The notes beneath the pieces were generated by a model, which ran no database searches, was not told where the DNA came from, and saw only the letters and a list, made by a program, of their open reading frames with translations. The position numbers were made by a program, and so were the translations under genes. From an uncultured Clostridia bacterium (GTDB lineage: Bacteria > Bacillota > Clostridia > UBA1381): a DNA stretch of 64,000 nt. This document shows, piece by piece, positions 8,315 through 16,429 of the stretch (position 1 is the first letter of the stretch; every line of letters begins with the position of its first letter). The stretch covers positions 248,001-312,000 of the forward strand of contig CAKSFT010000001.1 in NCBI GenBank assembly GCA_934454145.1, written 5' to 3'.

Positions 8315-8791
8315 TTATTTATGGTATGCCTCATGATTATTTATTTTATACCCTCTGTAAACCTGTTCCAAAAGAATAACACGCATAAGCTGATGCGGAA
8401 GGGTGATTCTGCCAAAGCTCAAATGCATATCCGCACGTTTTTTCACGTCATCGGACAGCCCCAGCGAGCCGCCGATTATGAAAGTTATATTCCCGGACAC
8501 CATTGATATTTGATTCAGTTCCCCGGCAATTTCCGTGCTGGAAAGCTGCTTTCCTTCTATGCACATGGCAACAGTGTAAGAATCTGGTTTTATCCTGGAA
8601 AGTATCTTTTCCCCCTCTTTGTCCAACACTGCACGCTCCTGTGCCGGTGAGGCATTTTCCGGAATCTTGCAATCGGGGAGCTCTGCTATATCAAGCTTCA
8701 CAAAACGCGAAAGCCGTTTGGAATATTCCGAAACGGCTTCTTTTAAGTATTTTTCTTTCAATTTTCCAATACATATGACTGTTATGTTCAT
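8315..8791 (-). CDS. rlmH: 23S rRNA (pseudouridine1915-N3)-methyltransferase RlmH
   Basis: Protein of 158 aa, the usual RlmH length, with a SPOUT fold that uses S-adenosylmethionine to methylate pseudouridine 1915 in helix 69 of 23S rRNA. Diagnostic segments are the N-terminal MNITVICIGKLKEKYLKEAV, the knot region FIIGGSLGLSDDVKKRAD, and the C-terminal ITLPHQLMRVILLEQVYRG ending in NHEAYHK. Its ATG overlaps the stop of the MBL-fold gene (ATGA, 8788-8791), indicating translational coupling. It is the last gene of the murA operon. Confidence 0.96.
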   Translation of the reverse strand: MNITVICIGKLKEKYLKEAVSEYSKRLSRFVKLDIAELPDCKIPENASPAQERAVLDKEGEKILSRIKPDSYTVAMCIEGKQLSSTEIAGELNQISMVSGNITFIIGGSLGLSDDVKKRADMHLSFGRITLPHQLMRVILLEQVYRGYKINNHEAYHK

Positions 8792-9561
8792 ACAAACCTC
8801 GTGATTTCGTATCTCTTTGCCACAGAAAGAGAAATGTCCCTGCCGACAATTCCGCCTTTTTGGCTCAGTGCATTTTCTGTCGTTTTATATGCAATTTCCG
8901 GCGTGTTGTTCTCGGTACTCAGATGTCCCAGCATAATGCGTTCAACGCCGTTTTCAAGCATCTTTGCCGACATCGCCGCGGCAGTATTGTTTGACAGATG
9001 CCCCGTTCTCCCCAAAATTCTCTTCTTCAAAGGGAACGGATATCCCCCAAACTGAAGCATTTCCACATCATGATTCGATTCAAGAATCATAAATTTACTG
9101 TCCTTGACATGGTTATATATATCATTTGTTATCACGCCCGTGTCGGTAAGCACTGAAAATTTTCCTTCCTTCAAATCAAAGAAAAATCCCACAGGGTTTG
9201 CGGCATCGTGCGAAACGGCAAAAGGAACTGCCTCAACATCGCCTATACATATCCCCTCGCCGGGTGAAATTATGTTTATATTTTCATCTTTTATGGGGCC
9301 CGTTTTCATCGCACCAAAAGTTTCTGCGGTTGCATATATCGGTATGTCAAATCTGCGCGACATGACTCCTGCCCCCATCACGTGGTCAGAATGTTCATGC
9401 GTCAGCAATATTGCGTTTATACTGCTGCACGCAATCCCAAGACTTTCTATCGCAAGTGAAAGCTTTTTGCCCGACGCGCCGCAATCAAGCAGTATAACGG
9501 TGTTGTCCTGTACAATCAAAGTTGAGTTCCCCGAAGAACCGCTTACTAAAGAAAAAATCAT
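8788..9561 (-). CDS. MBL-fold metallohydrolase, YycJ/WalJ-like
   Basis: Protein of 257 aa. The ATG at 9561 has GAGGGG 8 bases upstream; the in-frame TTG at 9576 would place that ribosome site inside the coding region. Metallo-beta-lactamase-fold motifs are clear: LLTHEHSDHVMG (the H-x-H-x-D-H zinc/iron-binding loop), an SHDAANPVG histidine, LTDTG and the late LGHLSTENNTPE. The N-terminal MIFSLVSGSSGNSTLI is typical of the YycJ/WalJ subgroup, proposed to act as exonucleases or in cell-wall-linked processes. The gene sits between murA (11-bp gap) and rlmH. Confidence 0.9.
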   Translation of the reverse strand: MIFSLVSGSSGNSTLIVQDNTVILLDCGASGKKLSLAIESLGIACSSINAILLTHEHSDHVMGAGVMSRRFDIPIYATAETFGAMKTGPIKDENINIISPGEGICIGDVEAVPFAVSHDAANPVGFFFDLKEGKFSVLTDTGVITNDIYNHVKDSKFMILESNHDVEMLQFGGYPFPLKKRILGRTGHLSNNTAAAMSAKMLENGVERIMLGHLSTENNTPEIAYKTTENALSQKGGIVGRDISLSVAKRYEITRFV

Positions 9562-9572
9562 GCAACCGCCCC

Positions 9573-10847
9573 TCAAAATTCGGAAACAACCTGAACCCTT
9601 TGGATATCAGCGCCGAGAGCGGCAAATTTTTCTTCAAAGTTTTCGTATCCGCGGTCTATGTGGTATATTTCATTTATCTCTGTTATCCCGTCTGCCATAA
9701 GCCCGGCAATAATCATCGCCGCGCCTGCGCGCAAATCGGTCGCCCTGACAGAGGCGCCCATCAGGTGCTCTACCCCGTGTATCATGGCAAGCTTGCCTTC
9801 CACATCAATATTTGCCCCCATTCGGGAAAGCTCGCCGACATAACGGAACCTGTCGTCCCACACGCCCTCTCTTGCCGTGCTTGTCCCCGAAACGGTGGAC
9901 AGGAATGTCACAAGCTGCGGCTGCATATCGGTCGGGAAACCTGGATACGGGAGCGCGATAAAGCTTATTCTTTTAAATTTTGTATTCTCGGGGACATATA
10001 CCCTTACACGGTCGTCGGATTCTTCAATCTTCACACCCGTTTCCTCCAGCTTTGCCGAAATCGACTCCAGATGCCTTGGTATGACATTGGTGAGGGTGAC
10101 ATCTCCGCGCGTCGCCGCCGCAGCAATCATAAATGTCCCTGCCTCAATCTGGTCGGGTATTATGGAATAACAGCCCCCGTGAAGCTTCTGCACACCCTTT
10201 ATTTTAATCGTATCAGTGCCTGCCCCGCGGATATTTGCGCCCATTGCGTTCAGGAAATTGGCAAGGTCAACAATATGCGGCTCCTTCGCGGCATTTTCAA
10301 TCACAGTGTTGCCCTCGGCGCGGACTGCGGCAAGCATCACATTGACCGTCGCCCCAACGCTGACAACATCAAAATACACATTTCCGCCGGTGAGTTTCGC
10401 CGCCGAAGCATGAATTTTGCCATACTCAAGCTTTACCTCCGCCCCCAGCGTTTCAAAGCCCTTTATGTGCTGGTCTATGGGTCTTGTGCCGAAGTCGCAC
10501 CCCCCGGGCGGCGATGATATACATTTGTTGAACCGTCCCAGCAGCGCCCCCATGAGGTATGAAGACCCTCTCATCATGCGCGTAAGCTCATAATTAGGCT
10601 CAAAAGTATCCACATTTGTGCAATCTATATCTACAGTGTTTTTCCCGTGGTATTTTACCGAAGCGCCCATGCTGGATAATATTTTCAAAAACAATTTGAC
10701 ATCTTTAATATCGGGCAGATTTTCCAGACGGCATATGCCGTTTATCAGAAGACATGCCGGTATTATGGCAACAGCGGCATTTTTTGCGCCGCTTATGACA
10801 ACCTCACCTCTGAGCGGGATGCCGCCTTTTATAACAATTTTTTCCAC
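9573..10847 (-). CDS. murA: UDP-N-acetylglucosamine 1-carboxyvinyltransferase MurA
   Basis: First committed step of peptidoglycan synthesis: transfer of enolpyruvate from PEP to UDP-GlcNAc in the cytosol. The proposed start is GTG 10847, 9 bases after AAGGAG, giving 424 aa that begin MEKIVIKGGIPLRGEVVISG; longer in-frame starts at 10868 and 10916 add a tail without family support. Visible landmarks are the UDP-GlcNAc-binding lysine in ISGAKNAAV, the catalytic cysteine in PPGGCDFGTRPIDQH (target of fosfomycin) and RATDLRAGAAMIIAG near the C-terminus. The promoter is at 10958-10986. MBL-fold and rlmH genes follow. Confidence 0.96.
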   Translation of the reverse strand: MEKIVIKGGIPLRGEVVISGAKNAAVAIIPACLLINGICRLENLPDIKDVKLFLKILSSMGASVKYHGKNTVDIDCTNVDTFEPNYELTRMMRGSSYLMGALLGRFNKCISSPPGGCDFGTRPIDQHIKGFETLGAEVKLEYGKIHASAAKLTGGNVYFDVVSVGATVNVMLAAVRAEGNTVIENAAKEPHIVDLANFLNAMGANIRGAGTDTIKIKGVQKLHGGCYSIIPDQIEAGTFMIAAAATRGDVTLTNVIPRHLESISAKLEETGVKIEESDDRVRVYVPENTKFKRISFIALPYPGFPTDMQPQLVTFLSTVSGTSTAREGVWDDRFRYVGELSRMGANIDVEGKLAMIHGVEHLMGASVRATDLRAGAAMIIAGLMADGITEINEIYHIDRGYENFEEKFAALGADIQRVQVVSEF

Positions 10848-10957
10848 TGTTAAGTGCTCCTTTTTCATATATAACAAACATTGTATAACCGCAGAAATAA
10901 TTCCTCCGTTATACACAACAATATCAAATATTCTGATAAGTTTAAAACTCCATGCTT

Positions 10958-10986
10958 ATTTTACCACATTATGTTACAAAAATCAA
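10958..10986 (-). promoter_or_regulatory. Promoter of the murA operon
   Basis: On the - strand TTGATT (10981-10986), 17-bp spacer, TAAAAT (10958-10963). It lies just downstream of the rpmB terminator. Confidence 0.7.
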
Positions 10987-10997
10987 TTAAAATTTTC

Positions 10998-11027
10998 AAA
11001 AAAAGAACAGAGAACAAATGTCCTCTG
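10998..11027 (-). terminator. Intrinsic terminator of rpmB
   Basis: GTCCTCTG (11020-11027) and CAGAGAAC (11009-11016) form an 8-bp stem with one G-U pair and an ATTT loop when read leftward, followed by TTCTTTTTTT. Confidence 0.8.
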
Positions 11028-11051
11028 CCGTAAATCTTTTTTTGAAAGGAA

Positions 11052-11240
11052 TCAAACCGCACGGGTAACCTTTCCTGAACGCAGACAACGTGTACAAACA
11101 TTTACTGATTTTGTAGCACCGTTAACAACTGCTCTTACCTTTCTCACATTAGGCTTCCATGTCCTGTTTGATCTTCTGTGCGAGTGGCTGACTTTGATTC
11201 CGAAAGAAACGCCCTTGCCGCAGATATCGCATTTTGCCAT
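11052..11240 (-). CDS. rpmB: 50S ribosomal protein L28
   Basis: Protein of 62 aa, the usual L28 length. MAKCDICGKGVSFGIKVSHS at the start, SNRTWKPNVRKVRAVVNG in the middle and NVCTRCLRSGKV near the end are characteristic. Both CxxC pairs (CDIC and CTRC) are kept, so this is the zinc-binding (C+) form, normally expressed when zinc is sufficient. The ATG at 11240 is preceded by AGGAGGTG. It is a single-gene transcript with its own promoter (11285-11313) and terminator (10998-11027). Confidence 0.97.
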   Translation of the reverse strand: MAKCDICGKGVSFGIKVSHSHRRSNRTWKPNVRKVRAVVNGATKSVNVCTRCLRSGKVTRAV

Positions 11241-11284
11241 GTCAAAACACCTCCTATTACAAAATCAATTAACATAACGAATGT

Positions 11285-11313
11285 ATTTTAACACAAACAC
11301 AGCAGTTTTGCAA
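11285..11313 (-). promoter_or_regulatory. Promoter of rpmB
   Basis: On the - strand TTGCAA (11308-11313), 17-bp spacer, TAAAAT (11285-11290). Confidence 0.7.
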
Positions 11314-11375
11314 GTGTTTTTGAAAAAAAAATTATATTTTTAAAAAAAATATTATAAAACATACGAAAAGACATA

Positions 11376-11404
11376 TTGATTTTGGTGAAAAGGTATTATA
11401 TAAT
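11376..11404 (+). promoter_or_regulatory. Promoter of the GIY-YIG gene
   Basis: TTGATT (11376-11381), 17-bp spacer, TATAAT (11399-11404), 39 bp before the TTG start at 11443. Confidence 0.75.
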
Positions 11405-11442
11405 AAAAGAAAATCATCTGCCGCAAGGAGGGAAAAGCTGTT

Positions 11443-11691
11443 TTGTTTTACACATATATAGTTGAATGCAGCGACAAAACGCTATACTGCGGTTATACAA
11501 CCAACCTTGAACACCGCATCAATGCACACAACAAAGGCGAAGGCGCAAAATACACAAGGCCGCGCCGACCGGTGAGGCTTGTATACTTTGAGGAATATGC
11601 AGAGCGCGCACAAGCGCTCAGACGCGAAGCAGCAATAAAAAAACTGACGCGCCGCCAAAAACTTATACTTATAGAGGAGAAGAAAAAGTGA
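11443..11691 (+). CDS. GIY-YIG domain endonuclease-like protein, UPF0213/YhbQ type
   Basis: Protein of 82 aa that consists of a single GIY-YIG nuclease fold. FYTYIVECSDKTLYCGYT carries the YxI...YxGxT version of the GIY-YIG motif, and EHRINAHNKGEGAKYTRPRR supplies the conserved arginine, histidine and asparagine. RAQALRREAAIKKL carries the metal-binding glutamate. The cellular role of this stand-alone subgroup is unclear; it is likely a cytosolic DNA-processing or repair protein. The start is TTG 11443 with AAGGAGGG upstream. Its stop overlaps the start of the next gene by 4 bp. Confidence 0.9.
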   Translation: MFYTYIVECSDKTLYCGYTTNLEHRINAHNKGEGAKYTRPRRPVRLVYFEEYAERAQALRREAAIKKLTRRQKLILIEEKKK

Positions 11692-11957
11692 AGCTCTTGG
11701 GAATATTTTTAGTGCTGTGGAATATTATTGTATTTTTCATCTATGGCGCGGACAAGCTGTTTGCCGCAAAGGGCATGTACAGAGTGTCGGAAAAATGCCT
11801 GCTGCTGCTTGCATTTTTCGGCGGAGGCACAGGTGCGCTTTTGGGCATGTACATATTCCGCCACAAAACAAAAAAATTAAAATTTAAAATATGCGTGCCG
11901 CTTGCCTTAATTATAAATACAGCGGTTATCATACCCTTGTTTTGGCGGGCACGATAA
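11688..11957 (+). CDS. DUF1294 family small membrane protein
   Basis: Protein of 89 aa with three hydrophobic segments (about residues 1-19, 35-55 and 68-86). The family core YGADKLFAAKGMYRVSE and GGGTGALLGMYIFRHKTKK is clear. Function is unknown in the family. The GTG start at 11688 overlaps the stop of the GIY-YIG gene, so the two are co-translated; a pairing of these families may have functional meaning but is unexplained. Confidence 0.88.
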   Translation: MKLLGIFLVLWNIIVFFIYGADKLFAAKGMYRVSEKCLLLLAFFGGGTGALLGMYIFRHKTKKLKFKICVPLALIINTAVIIPLFWRAR

Positions 11958-11977
11958 CCGCCTTTGTAACCGCTTGT

Positions 11978-12193
11978 CTATTCCGGAGAAACAAGATTCA
12001 GAATATGGTCTGTAGAGGTGTTAAACATGAGTGCAATCTTTATAATTACATTCATGCTCGGCTGCGTCTTTCCGGTTTCGTATGCAGAAAGCGTTGCTGT
12101 CGAGATTCCCAAAGCCTTTGCAAACTGTTCCTGCGAATAATTGCCTGCCTTGCGGAATTTCCTTATTCTTTCACCTATCAGATTTTCATTCAT
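11978..12193 (-). CDS. XRE-family transcriptional regulator
   Basis: Protein of 71 aa, starting at ATG 12193 with AAAGGAGGGC upstream; an upstream in-frame start at 12241 lacks a ribosome site. It is almost entirely one helix-turn-helix domain: ERIRKFRKAGNYSQEQFAKA, then ISTATLSAYETGKTQPSMN as the recognition part, and IKIALMFNTSTDHILNL. No effector domain. Many such small proteins repress their own promoter. The upstream region has a 9-bp inverted repeat (12224-12310) that could be its operator. Confidence 0.88.
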   Translation of the reverse strand: MNENLIGERIRKFRKAGNYSQEQFAKALGISTATLSAYETGKTQPSMNVIIKIALMFNTSTDHILNLVSPE

Positions 12194-12473
12194 ATAAAAG
12201 CCCTCCTTTAATATGATGTTCTCAGGTAATTGCAAAGCCAACGTTTACAATCATAGTGCCTTTGCACAAATGCGGAGAATAATTGCAAAATCTGCATTTT
12301 ACAATTACCTATGTGATGTTTTGCCAAATGTGGTTTTTGTTTTGCCGCGCCACATAAAGCAGATAATATAATAATATCACAATTTGTCAAAAAAGGAAAG
12401 CCTAAAGGACGTTATTCGGAAATTTTACAAATATTTGGATAAAATTTCTTGGTCTTTTTATGAATTATAAATA
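12194..12473. other. Non-coding region between the XRE regulator and the panT-like gene
   Basis: No convincing gene. AT-rich, with repeated AATTGCAAA words and the inverted repeat described separately. The rightward promoter for the panT-like gene begins at 12474. Confidence 0.5.
12224..12310. repeat. Spaced 9-bp inverted repeat in front of the XRE gene
   Basis: AGGTAATTG at 12224-12232 is repeated inverted as CAATTACCT at 12302-12310. TAATTGCAAA occurs near 12228 and again near 12281. The position upstream of the XRE gene suits paired operators, but function is inferred. Confidence 0.4.
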
Positions 12474-12502
12474 TTGACAGAGAACATATTTATTAGTATA
12501 AT
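12474..12502 (+). promoter_or_regulatory. Consensus sigma-A promoter for panT-like/coaX operon
   Basis: TTGACA (12474-12479), exactly 17 bp, TATAAT (12497-12502). Confidence 0.88.
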
Positions 12503-12556
12503 GGAGAAAATATGCGTTGTATTCCAAAAAGGAAACAGCAGCAGGAGGTTTTTATT

Positions 12557-13138
12557 ATGGAAAACAAAAGAATGTCTACTAAGGTTATTGCGCTATGCTC
12601 TGTCCTGACGGCTCTGGTCGTTATTTTGCAGTTCATGGGCGCTTTTGTGCATTTTGGCCTCTTTTCGGTGTCATTTGTGCTGATTCCGATTGTCCTGGGC
12701 GCGGCGCTCTGCGGCACATATGCAGGGATTTGGCTTGGGTTTGTGTTTGGTGTGATTGTGTTGCTCTCGGGCGATGCTGCGGCATTTTTGGCAATCAACA
12801 TTCCGGGCACAATCCTGACGGTTCTCCTGAAAGGAATCGCATGCGGATTCTTTGCCGGGCTGGTTTATAAGCTGACGGCAAAATACAACCGTTATCTCGC
12901 CGTGATTGCGGCGGCGGTAGTGTGCCCTGTGGTGAATACGGGTGTTTTTCTGCTGGGGTGCAGACTGTTTTTCTGGGACACAATTCTTTCCGGGGCACAG
13001 GGCGGCGGCTTTGAAAGCGCTGTACAATATATTGTCTTTAGTTTGGTTGGGGGGAACTTCCTCTTTGAGCTGGGGCTTAACATGCTTATAAGTCCTGTTA
13101 TTGTGCGGCTTATCAAAATCCGCAAAGGACAAGAGTAA
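12557..13138 (+). CDS. ECF transporter S component, probably for pantothenate
   Basis: Membrane protein of 193 aa starting at ATG 12557, 8 bases after AGGAGG. It has about six hydrophobic segments and the S-component N-terminus (STKVIALCSVLTALVVILQF). VHFGLFSVSFVLIPIVLGAAL and GSVGNFLFE-like glycine segments resemble the PanT/vitamin S family. It lies 13 bp in front of coaX, which phosphorylates pantothenate. That operon supports pantothenate as substrate, with CoaX trapping it inside the cell. The EcfA/EcfT energizing module is not in the window. Substrate identity is inferred from the neighbour. Confidence 0.82.
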   Translation: MENKRMSTKVIALCSVLTALVVILQFMGAFVHFGLFSVSFVLIPIVLGAALCGTYAGIWLGFVFGVIVLLSGDAAAFLAINIPGTILTVLLKGIACGFFAGLVYKLTAKYNRYLAVIAAAVVCPVVNTGVFLLGCRLFFWDTILSGAQGGGFESAVQYIVFSLVGGNFLFELGLNMLISPVIVRLIKIRKGQE

Positions 13139-13151
13139 GAGGTGAATTTTT

Positions 13152-13916
13152 GTGATTTTGGCAGTAGATGTGGGCAATACCAACATAGTTTTGGGATGTA
13201 TGGACGACAATGAGATATATTTTGAATGCAGACTGTCGACGGACAGGAACAAAACCACAGCAGAGTATGCCGTGATTTTCAAAAATGTTTTTGACATATA
13301 CGGCATTGATTTAAACATGATAGACGGCGCAGTGATGTCATCGGTTGTTCCGCCAATAGACAAGCTTCTGCGCGAGGCAATTCATATAGTTACGGGGCAC
13401 AAACCCATAGAGGTCAGCATCAAATTGAACCACGGCATCAAGATGGATTCTGACAATCCGGAGCAGGTCGGCAATGATATCCTTGTGTCACTTGTCGCCG
13501 CCGTCAGGGAATATCCTCTGCCGGCTGTCATCTTTGACCTGGGCACAGCCACAACCATCGCCGTGATAGACAAAAACGCAGTTTTCAAAGGCGCTGTGAT
13601 TATGCCCGGCATAAAAATTTCCCAGGACACCCTGACGCTCAGCACCTCTCAGCTCCCGGCAATCAGCTATGAAGCGCCCCCGCACGTCATCGGCACAAAC
13701 ACGGTTGACGCCATGAAAAGCGGGCTGGTGTTTGGAAACGCTTCCATGATGGACGGAATGATTGAAAGAATCGAAGAAGAGCTGGGCGCTTCTGCAACAG
13801 TTATCGCGACGGGCGGATTGGCAGAATGTGTGTCGGGATTTTGCAAGCATAAAATCATACACGATGACATGATTATGCTCAAAGGGCTGAAAATGCTTTA
13901 CGAAATGAATAAATAA
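13152..13916 (+). CDS. coaX: Type III pantothenate kinase
   Basis: Protein of 254 aa, normal for CoaX, of the ASKHA ATPase superfamily. It catalyses ATP-dependent phosphorylation of pantothenate, the first step of coenzyme A synthesis, and is not feedback-inhibited by CoA as type I enzymes are. MILAVDVGNTNIVLG is the phosphate-1 loop with the catalytic aspartate, FDLGTATTIAVID is phosphate-2, and VIATGGLAE the adenosine motif. GTG start at 13152 with AAGAGGTG upstream. Second gene of the S-component/coaX operon; a strong terminator overlaps its stop codon. Confidence 0.95.
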   Translation: MILAVDVGNTNIVLGCMDDNEIYFECRLSTDRNKTTAEYAVIFKNVFDIYGIDLNMIDGAVMSSVVPPIDKLLREAIHIVTGHKPIEVSIKLNHGIKMDSDNPEQVGNDILVSLVAAVREYPLPAVIFDLGTATTIAVIDKNAVFKGAVIMPGIKISQDTLTLSTSQLPAISYEAPPHVIGTNTVDAMKSGLVFGNASMMDGMIERIEEELGASATVIATGGLAECVSGFCKHKIIHDDMIMLKGLKMLYEMNK

Positions 13917-13952
13917 GAAAAGACGGCTTTTAAAAGCCGTCTTTTCTTATTT
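13911..13952. terminator. Strong bidirectional terminator
   Basis: A perfect 19-bp stem (13911-13929 with 13934-13952), TTAA loop, A-rich on one side and T-rich on the other. The coaX stop codon is inside the left arm. It serves the converging coaX and alcohol dehydrogenase genes. Confidence 0.92.
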
Positions 13953-13984
13953 GTATCCCCCGATACAAACCAAATTTTTCTTTA

Positions 13985-15202
13985 TCAGAAATCAACCTCA
14001 GTGTCATAATAACAACACTTGAGCAGTTTTTCCATTTCCTCTTGGGTCGGAATACGCGGATTTGAACCCGTGCACGCGTCAGCGATTGCATTCTTTGCAA
14101 TTTCCGGCAGTCTTTCAAGAAATACTTCTTCCGGCACAAAACCATTCTCTGTCGGATAGCTGTCCGCGCCGTAATTTTTTATGCAATGCGGAATGTTCAG
14201 TTCGTCATTCATCTTCCTGAGATAAGCAATCAAAAGCTTGATTTTTTCGTCTGTGCTTTCTCCGCCAAGCTTCATATAGTCCGCAATCTCGGCATAACGC
14301 TTTGCCGCTGTTTCATTCTTTGCGTTGAAAGCAATTACCTTTGGCAGATACATTGCATTTGCCGCGCCGTGTATAATGTGTGCGCCGTAGTCCGCAAATG
14401 CCGCACCGGTTTTGTGTGCCATAGAATGAACAATCCCCAGCAATGCGTTTGAGAATGCCATTCCGGCAAGACACTGTGCATTGTGCATACTGTCCCTCTT
14501 GGACATATTTCCGTTGTATGAGTCAACCAAGTCATTCTGTATCATCTTGATGGCAAAAATAGCAAGCGGGTCTGTATAATCACAGTTTGCCGTCGAAACA
14601 TATGCCTCGATAGAATGTGTCATTGCGTCCATGCCCGTGTGTGCAACAAGCTTTTTCGGCATTGTTTCTGCCAAATCAGGGTCTACTATCGCCACATCCG
14701 GTGTAATCTCAAAATCCGCAATCGGATATTTGATACCCTTTGCATAATCTGTTATAATCGAGAAAGCCGTGACCTCGGTTGCTGTGCCCGAAGTTGAAGA
14801 AATTGCACAGAAGTGTGCCTTTTTGCGGAGCTTCGGCAAGCCGAACACTTTGCACATATCCTCAAAGGTTATGTCAGGATATTCATACTTAATCCACATT
14901 GCCTTTGCCGCGTCAATCGGCGAGCCGCCGCCTATTGCAATAATCCAGTCAGGGCCAAACTTTTGCATGGCTTGTGCGCCTTTCATGACAGTTTCAACCG
15001 ATGGGTCCGGTTCAATTCCGCTGAAAATTTCAACTTCCATTCCGGCTTCCTTCAGATATTGTTCTGCCTTGTCCAAAAAACCAAACTTCTTCATCGAGCC
15101 GCCGCCCACACAAATCATAGCCTTTTTTCCTTCAAAGGTTTTGAGTGCTTCCAGTGCGCCCTTTCCATGATACAAATCTCTCGGTAATGTAAATCTTGCC
15201 AT
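13985..15202 (-). CDS. Iron-containing alcohol dehydrogenase
   Basis: Protein of 405 aa. The ATG at 15202 follows AAGGAGGAG and the family N-terminus MARFTLPRDLYHGKGALEAL; an upstream in-frame start at 15262 is unsupported. It is a group III (Fe-dependent) dehydrogenase that reduces aldehydes with NAD(P)H. GGGSPIDAAKAMW binds the dinucleotide. The metal ligands are the aspartate in IVDPDLAETMP and the histidines in HTGMDAMTHSIEAY, GIVHSMAHKTG and GAHIIHGAANA. Similar enzymes act in butanol or propanediol formation in clostridial fermentation, but the substrate cannot be set. It has its own promoter. Confidence 0.92.
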   Translation of the reverse strand: MARFTLPRDLYHGKGALEALKTFEGKKAMICVGGGSMKKFGFLDKAEQYLKEAGMEVEIFSGIEPDPSVETVMKGAQAMQKFGPDWIIAIGGGSPIDAAKAMWIKYEYPDITFEDMCKVFGLPKLRKKAHFCAISSTSGTATEVTAFSIITDYAKGIKYPIADFEITPDVAIVDPDLAETMPKKLVAHTGMDAMTHSIEAYVSTANCDYTDPLAIFAIKMIQNDLVDSYNGNMSKRDSMHNAQCLAGMAFSNALLGIVHSMAHKTGAAFADYGAHIIHGAANAMYLPKVIAFNAKNETAAKRYAEIADYMKLGGESTDEKIKLLIAYLRKMNDELNIPHCIKNYGADSYPTENGFVPEEVFLERLPEIAKNAIADACTGSNPRIPTQEEMEKLLKCCYYDTEVDF

Positions 15203-15252
15203 TTGAAATCTCCTCCTTATCCTTTGCCTGTATCTCCCCTGCCTTTGACATA

Positions 15253-15281
15253 ATTTTAACAACTTTTATACAAAAAGTCAA
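15253..15281 (-). promoter_or_regulatory. Promoter of the alcohol dehydrogenase
   Basis: On the - strand TTGACT (15276-15281), 17-bp spacer, TAAAAT (15253-15258), about 50 bp before the start codon. Confidence 0.75.
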
Positions 15282-15289
15282 ATACAAAA

Positions 15290-15323
15290 ACAGCATAGCC
15301 ATATTCATCTGAGGCTATACTGT
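15290..15323 (-). terminator. Intrinsic terminator downstream of the LysR gene
   Basis: ACAGCATAGCC (15290-15300) pairs with GGCTATACTGT (15313-15323), with one G-U-type mismatch. T runs follow in both directions. It insulates the alcohol dehydrogenase promoter from leftward LysR transcription. Confidence 0.75.
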
Positions 15324-15430
15324 TTTTCTAAAATTTTCATGTTAATTTTTTTCACAACGCACAAATTACCTTTATGTTCTGTCGCCTTTAAGACAATTCA
15401 TGGAAAATATGGTTTAAAATTATCACAGCT

Positions 15431-15454
15431 TTTCGGCATGACGTCATGCCGAAA
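15431..15454. repeat. Perfect 24-bp palindrome
   Basis: TTTCGGCATGAC followed immediately by its exact reverse complement, centred on GACGTC, 13 bp past the LysR stop codon. It has no poly-T run, so it does not look like an ordinary terminator. Confidence 0.7.
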
Positions 15455-15467
15455 CATGCATAATGCA

Positions 15468-16400
15468 TCAATTGTATTGCTTAAATGCAACCGATGTTTT
15501 CGCCGCATAAAGCTTGTCGATAAAAATTCTGTCCGTTTCGGTAAACTTGTAGTTCTGCGGATAAATCAGCAAATCCTTATACTTGTGGTCGGGGACACTG
15601 CACCTTCTCTGCACAAGCCCATAGCGCGAAAGCATCTTCTCCGGCACAGGGGAAACCCACATATATGTTTCGGGGATACCCGAAAGAAGCTCAAACTGGT
15701 TGCAGCGCTCATAAAGATATATCTTCCGGCTGTTGTGCTCCTCCGCCCTTTCGTGCTCTGTTCCGCGCAAAAACGGAACGGACATGTCACCGTGCACAAT
15801 TTCAATATATTTTTTTAATTCTTCATATTTCACTTCTTCACATGCGGCAAGCCCGTGTTTCTCAGACATCAGCGCAAGATATTCAAACTCCCATATTTGC
15901 TCGTGTTTAAGCTGTTTTCTGTCAAGATAGTCCAAAAAATACTGTTCATAAGAAGATTTGCACCGTATTATTCCCAAATTGTTTCTTTCCTCAAAAACAT
16001 TGTTGACGGTGTCCACAGAGTTTGTTTCTTTTACGTCCACGTCGATTCCGTGCCCACGGTCCAACGACGCTACAAAATCACACACGCCCTGTGCAATATA
16101 GCTTCCGCGCGGAATGGACACACTCAGGCGCTGTACATCTTTTCCGCCGGGGTTTCCGATTTTTTCCATATTATCAAGCTGTGACACAATATTTCTTGCA
16201 TATTTCAAAAATTCTTCACCTTGTTTGGTGGGAATCACCCCTTTTGAAGTCCTCTCAAATATGTTGTATCCCAGTACCTCTTCATTTTCCCTTATTGCCT
16301 TGCTGAGGCTCGGCTGTGATATAAAAAGATTTTCTGCCGCCTGTGTTATAGAATGTGTCCTGTCTACCTCAATAGCATATTTAAAAAACATTGTATTCAT
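15468..16400 (-). CDS. LysR-family transcriptional regulator
   Basis: Protein of 310 aa. The N-terminal winged helix is clear: DRTHSITQAAENLFISQPSL, then SKAIRENEEVLGYNIFER and PTKQGEEFLKYA. The C-terminal two thirds form the two-lobed inducer-binding domain, more divergent than in amino-acid-type LysR proteins. ATG start with GGAGGG upstream. It follows the TIM-barrel gene by 29 bp and is probably the last gene of the rsmE run; the divergent-target layout common for LysR genes is missing. The alcohol dehydrogenase downstream and the 24-bp palindrome next to the stop codon are possible targets, with no direct evidence. Confidence 0.92.
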   Translation of the reverse strand: MNTMFFKYAIEVDRTHSITQAAENLFISQPSLSKAIRENEEVLGYNIFERTSKGVIPTKQGEEFLKYARNIVSQLDNMEKIGNPGGKDVQRLSVSIPRGSYIAQGVCDFVASLDRGHGIDVDVKETNSVDTVNNVFEERNNLGIIRCKSSYEQYFLDYLDRKQLKHEQIWEFEYLALMSEKHGLAACEEVKYEELKKYIEIVHGDMSVPFLRGTEHERAEEHNSRKIYLYERCNQFELLSGIPETYMWVSPVPEKMLSRYGLVQRRCSVPDHKYKDLLIYPQNYKFTETDRIFIDKLYAAKTSVAFKQYN

Positions 16401-16429
16401 ATTTCTACCCTCCTCACACCGGTCTTTTC

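Noticed and set aside
9522..10517. Rightward open frame opposite murA
   Set aside because: MurA on the other strand is unmistakable over the same bases; this frame shows no domain.
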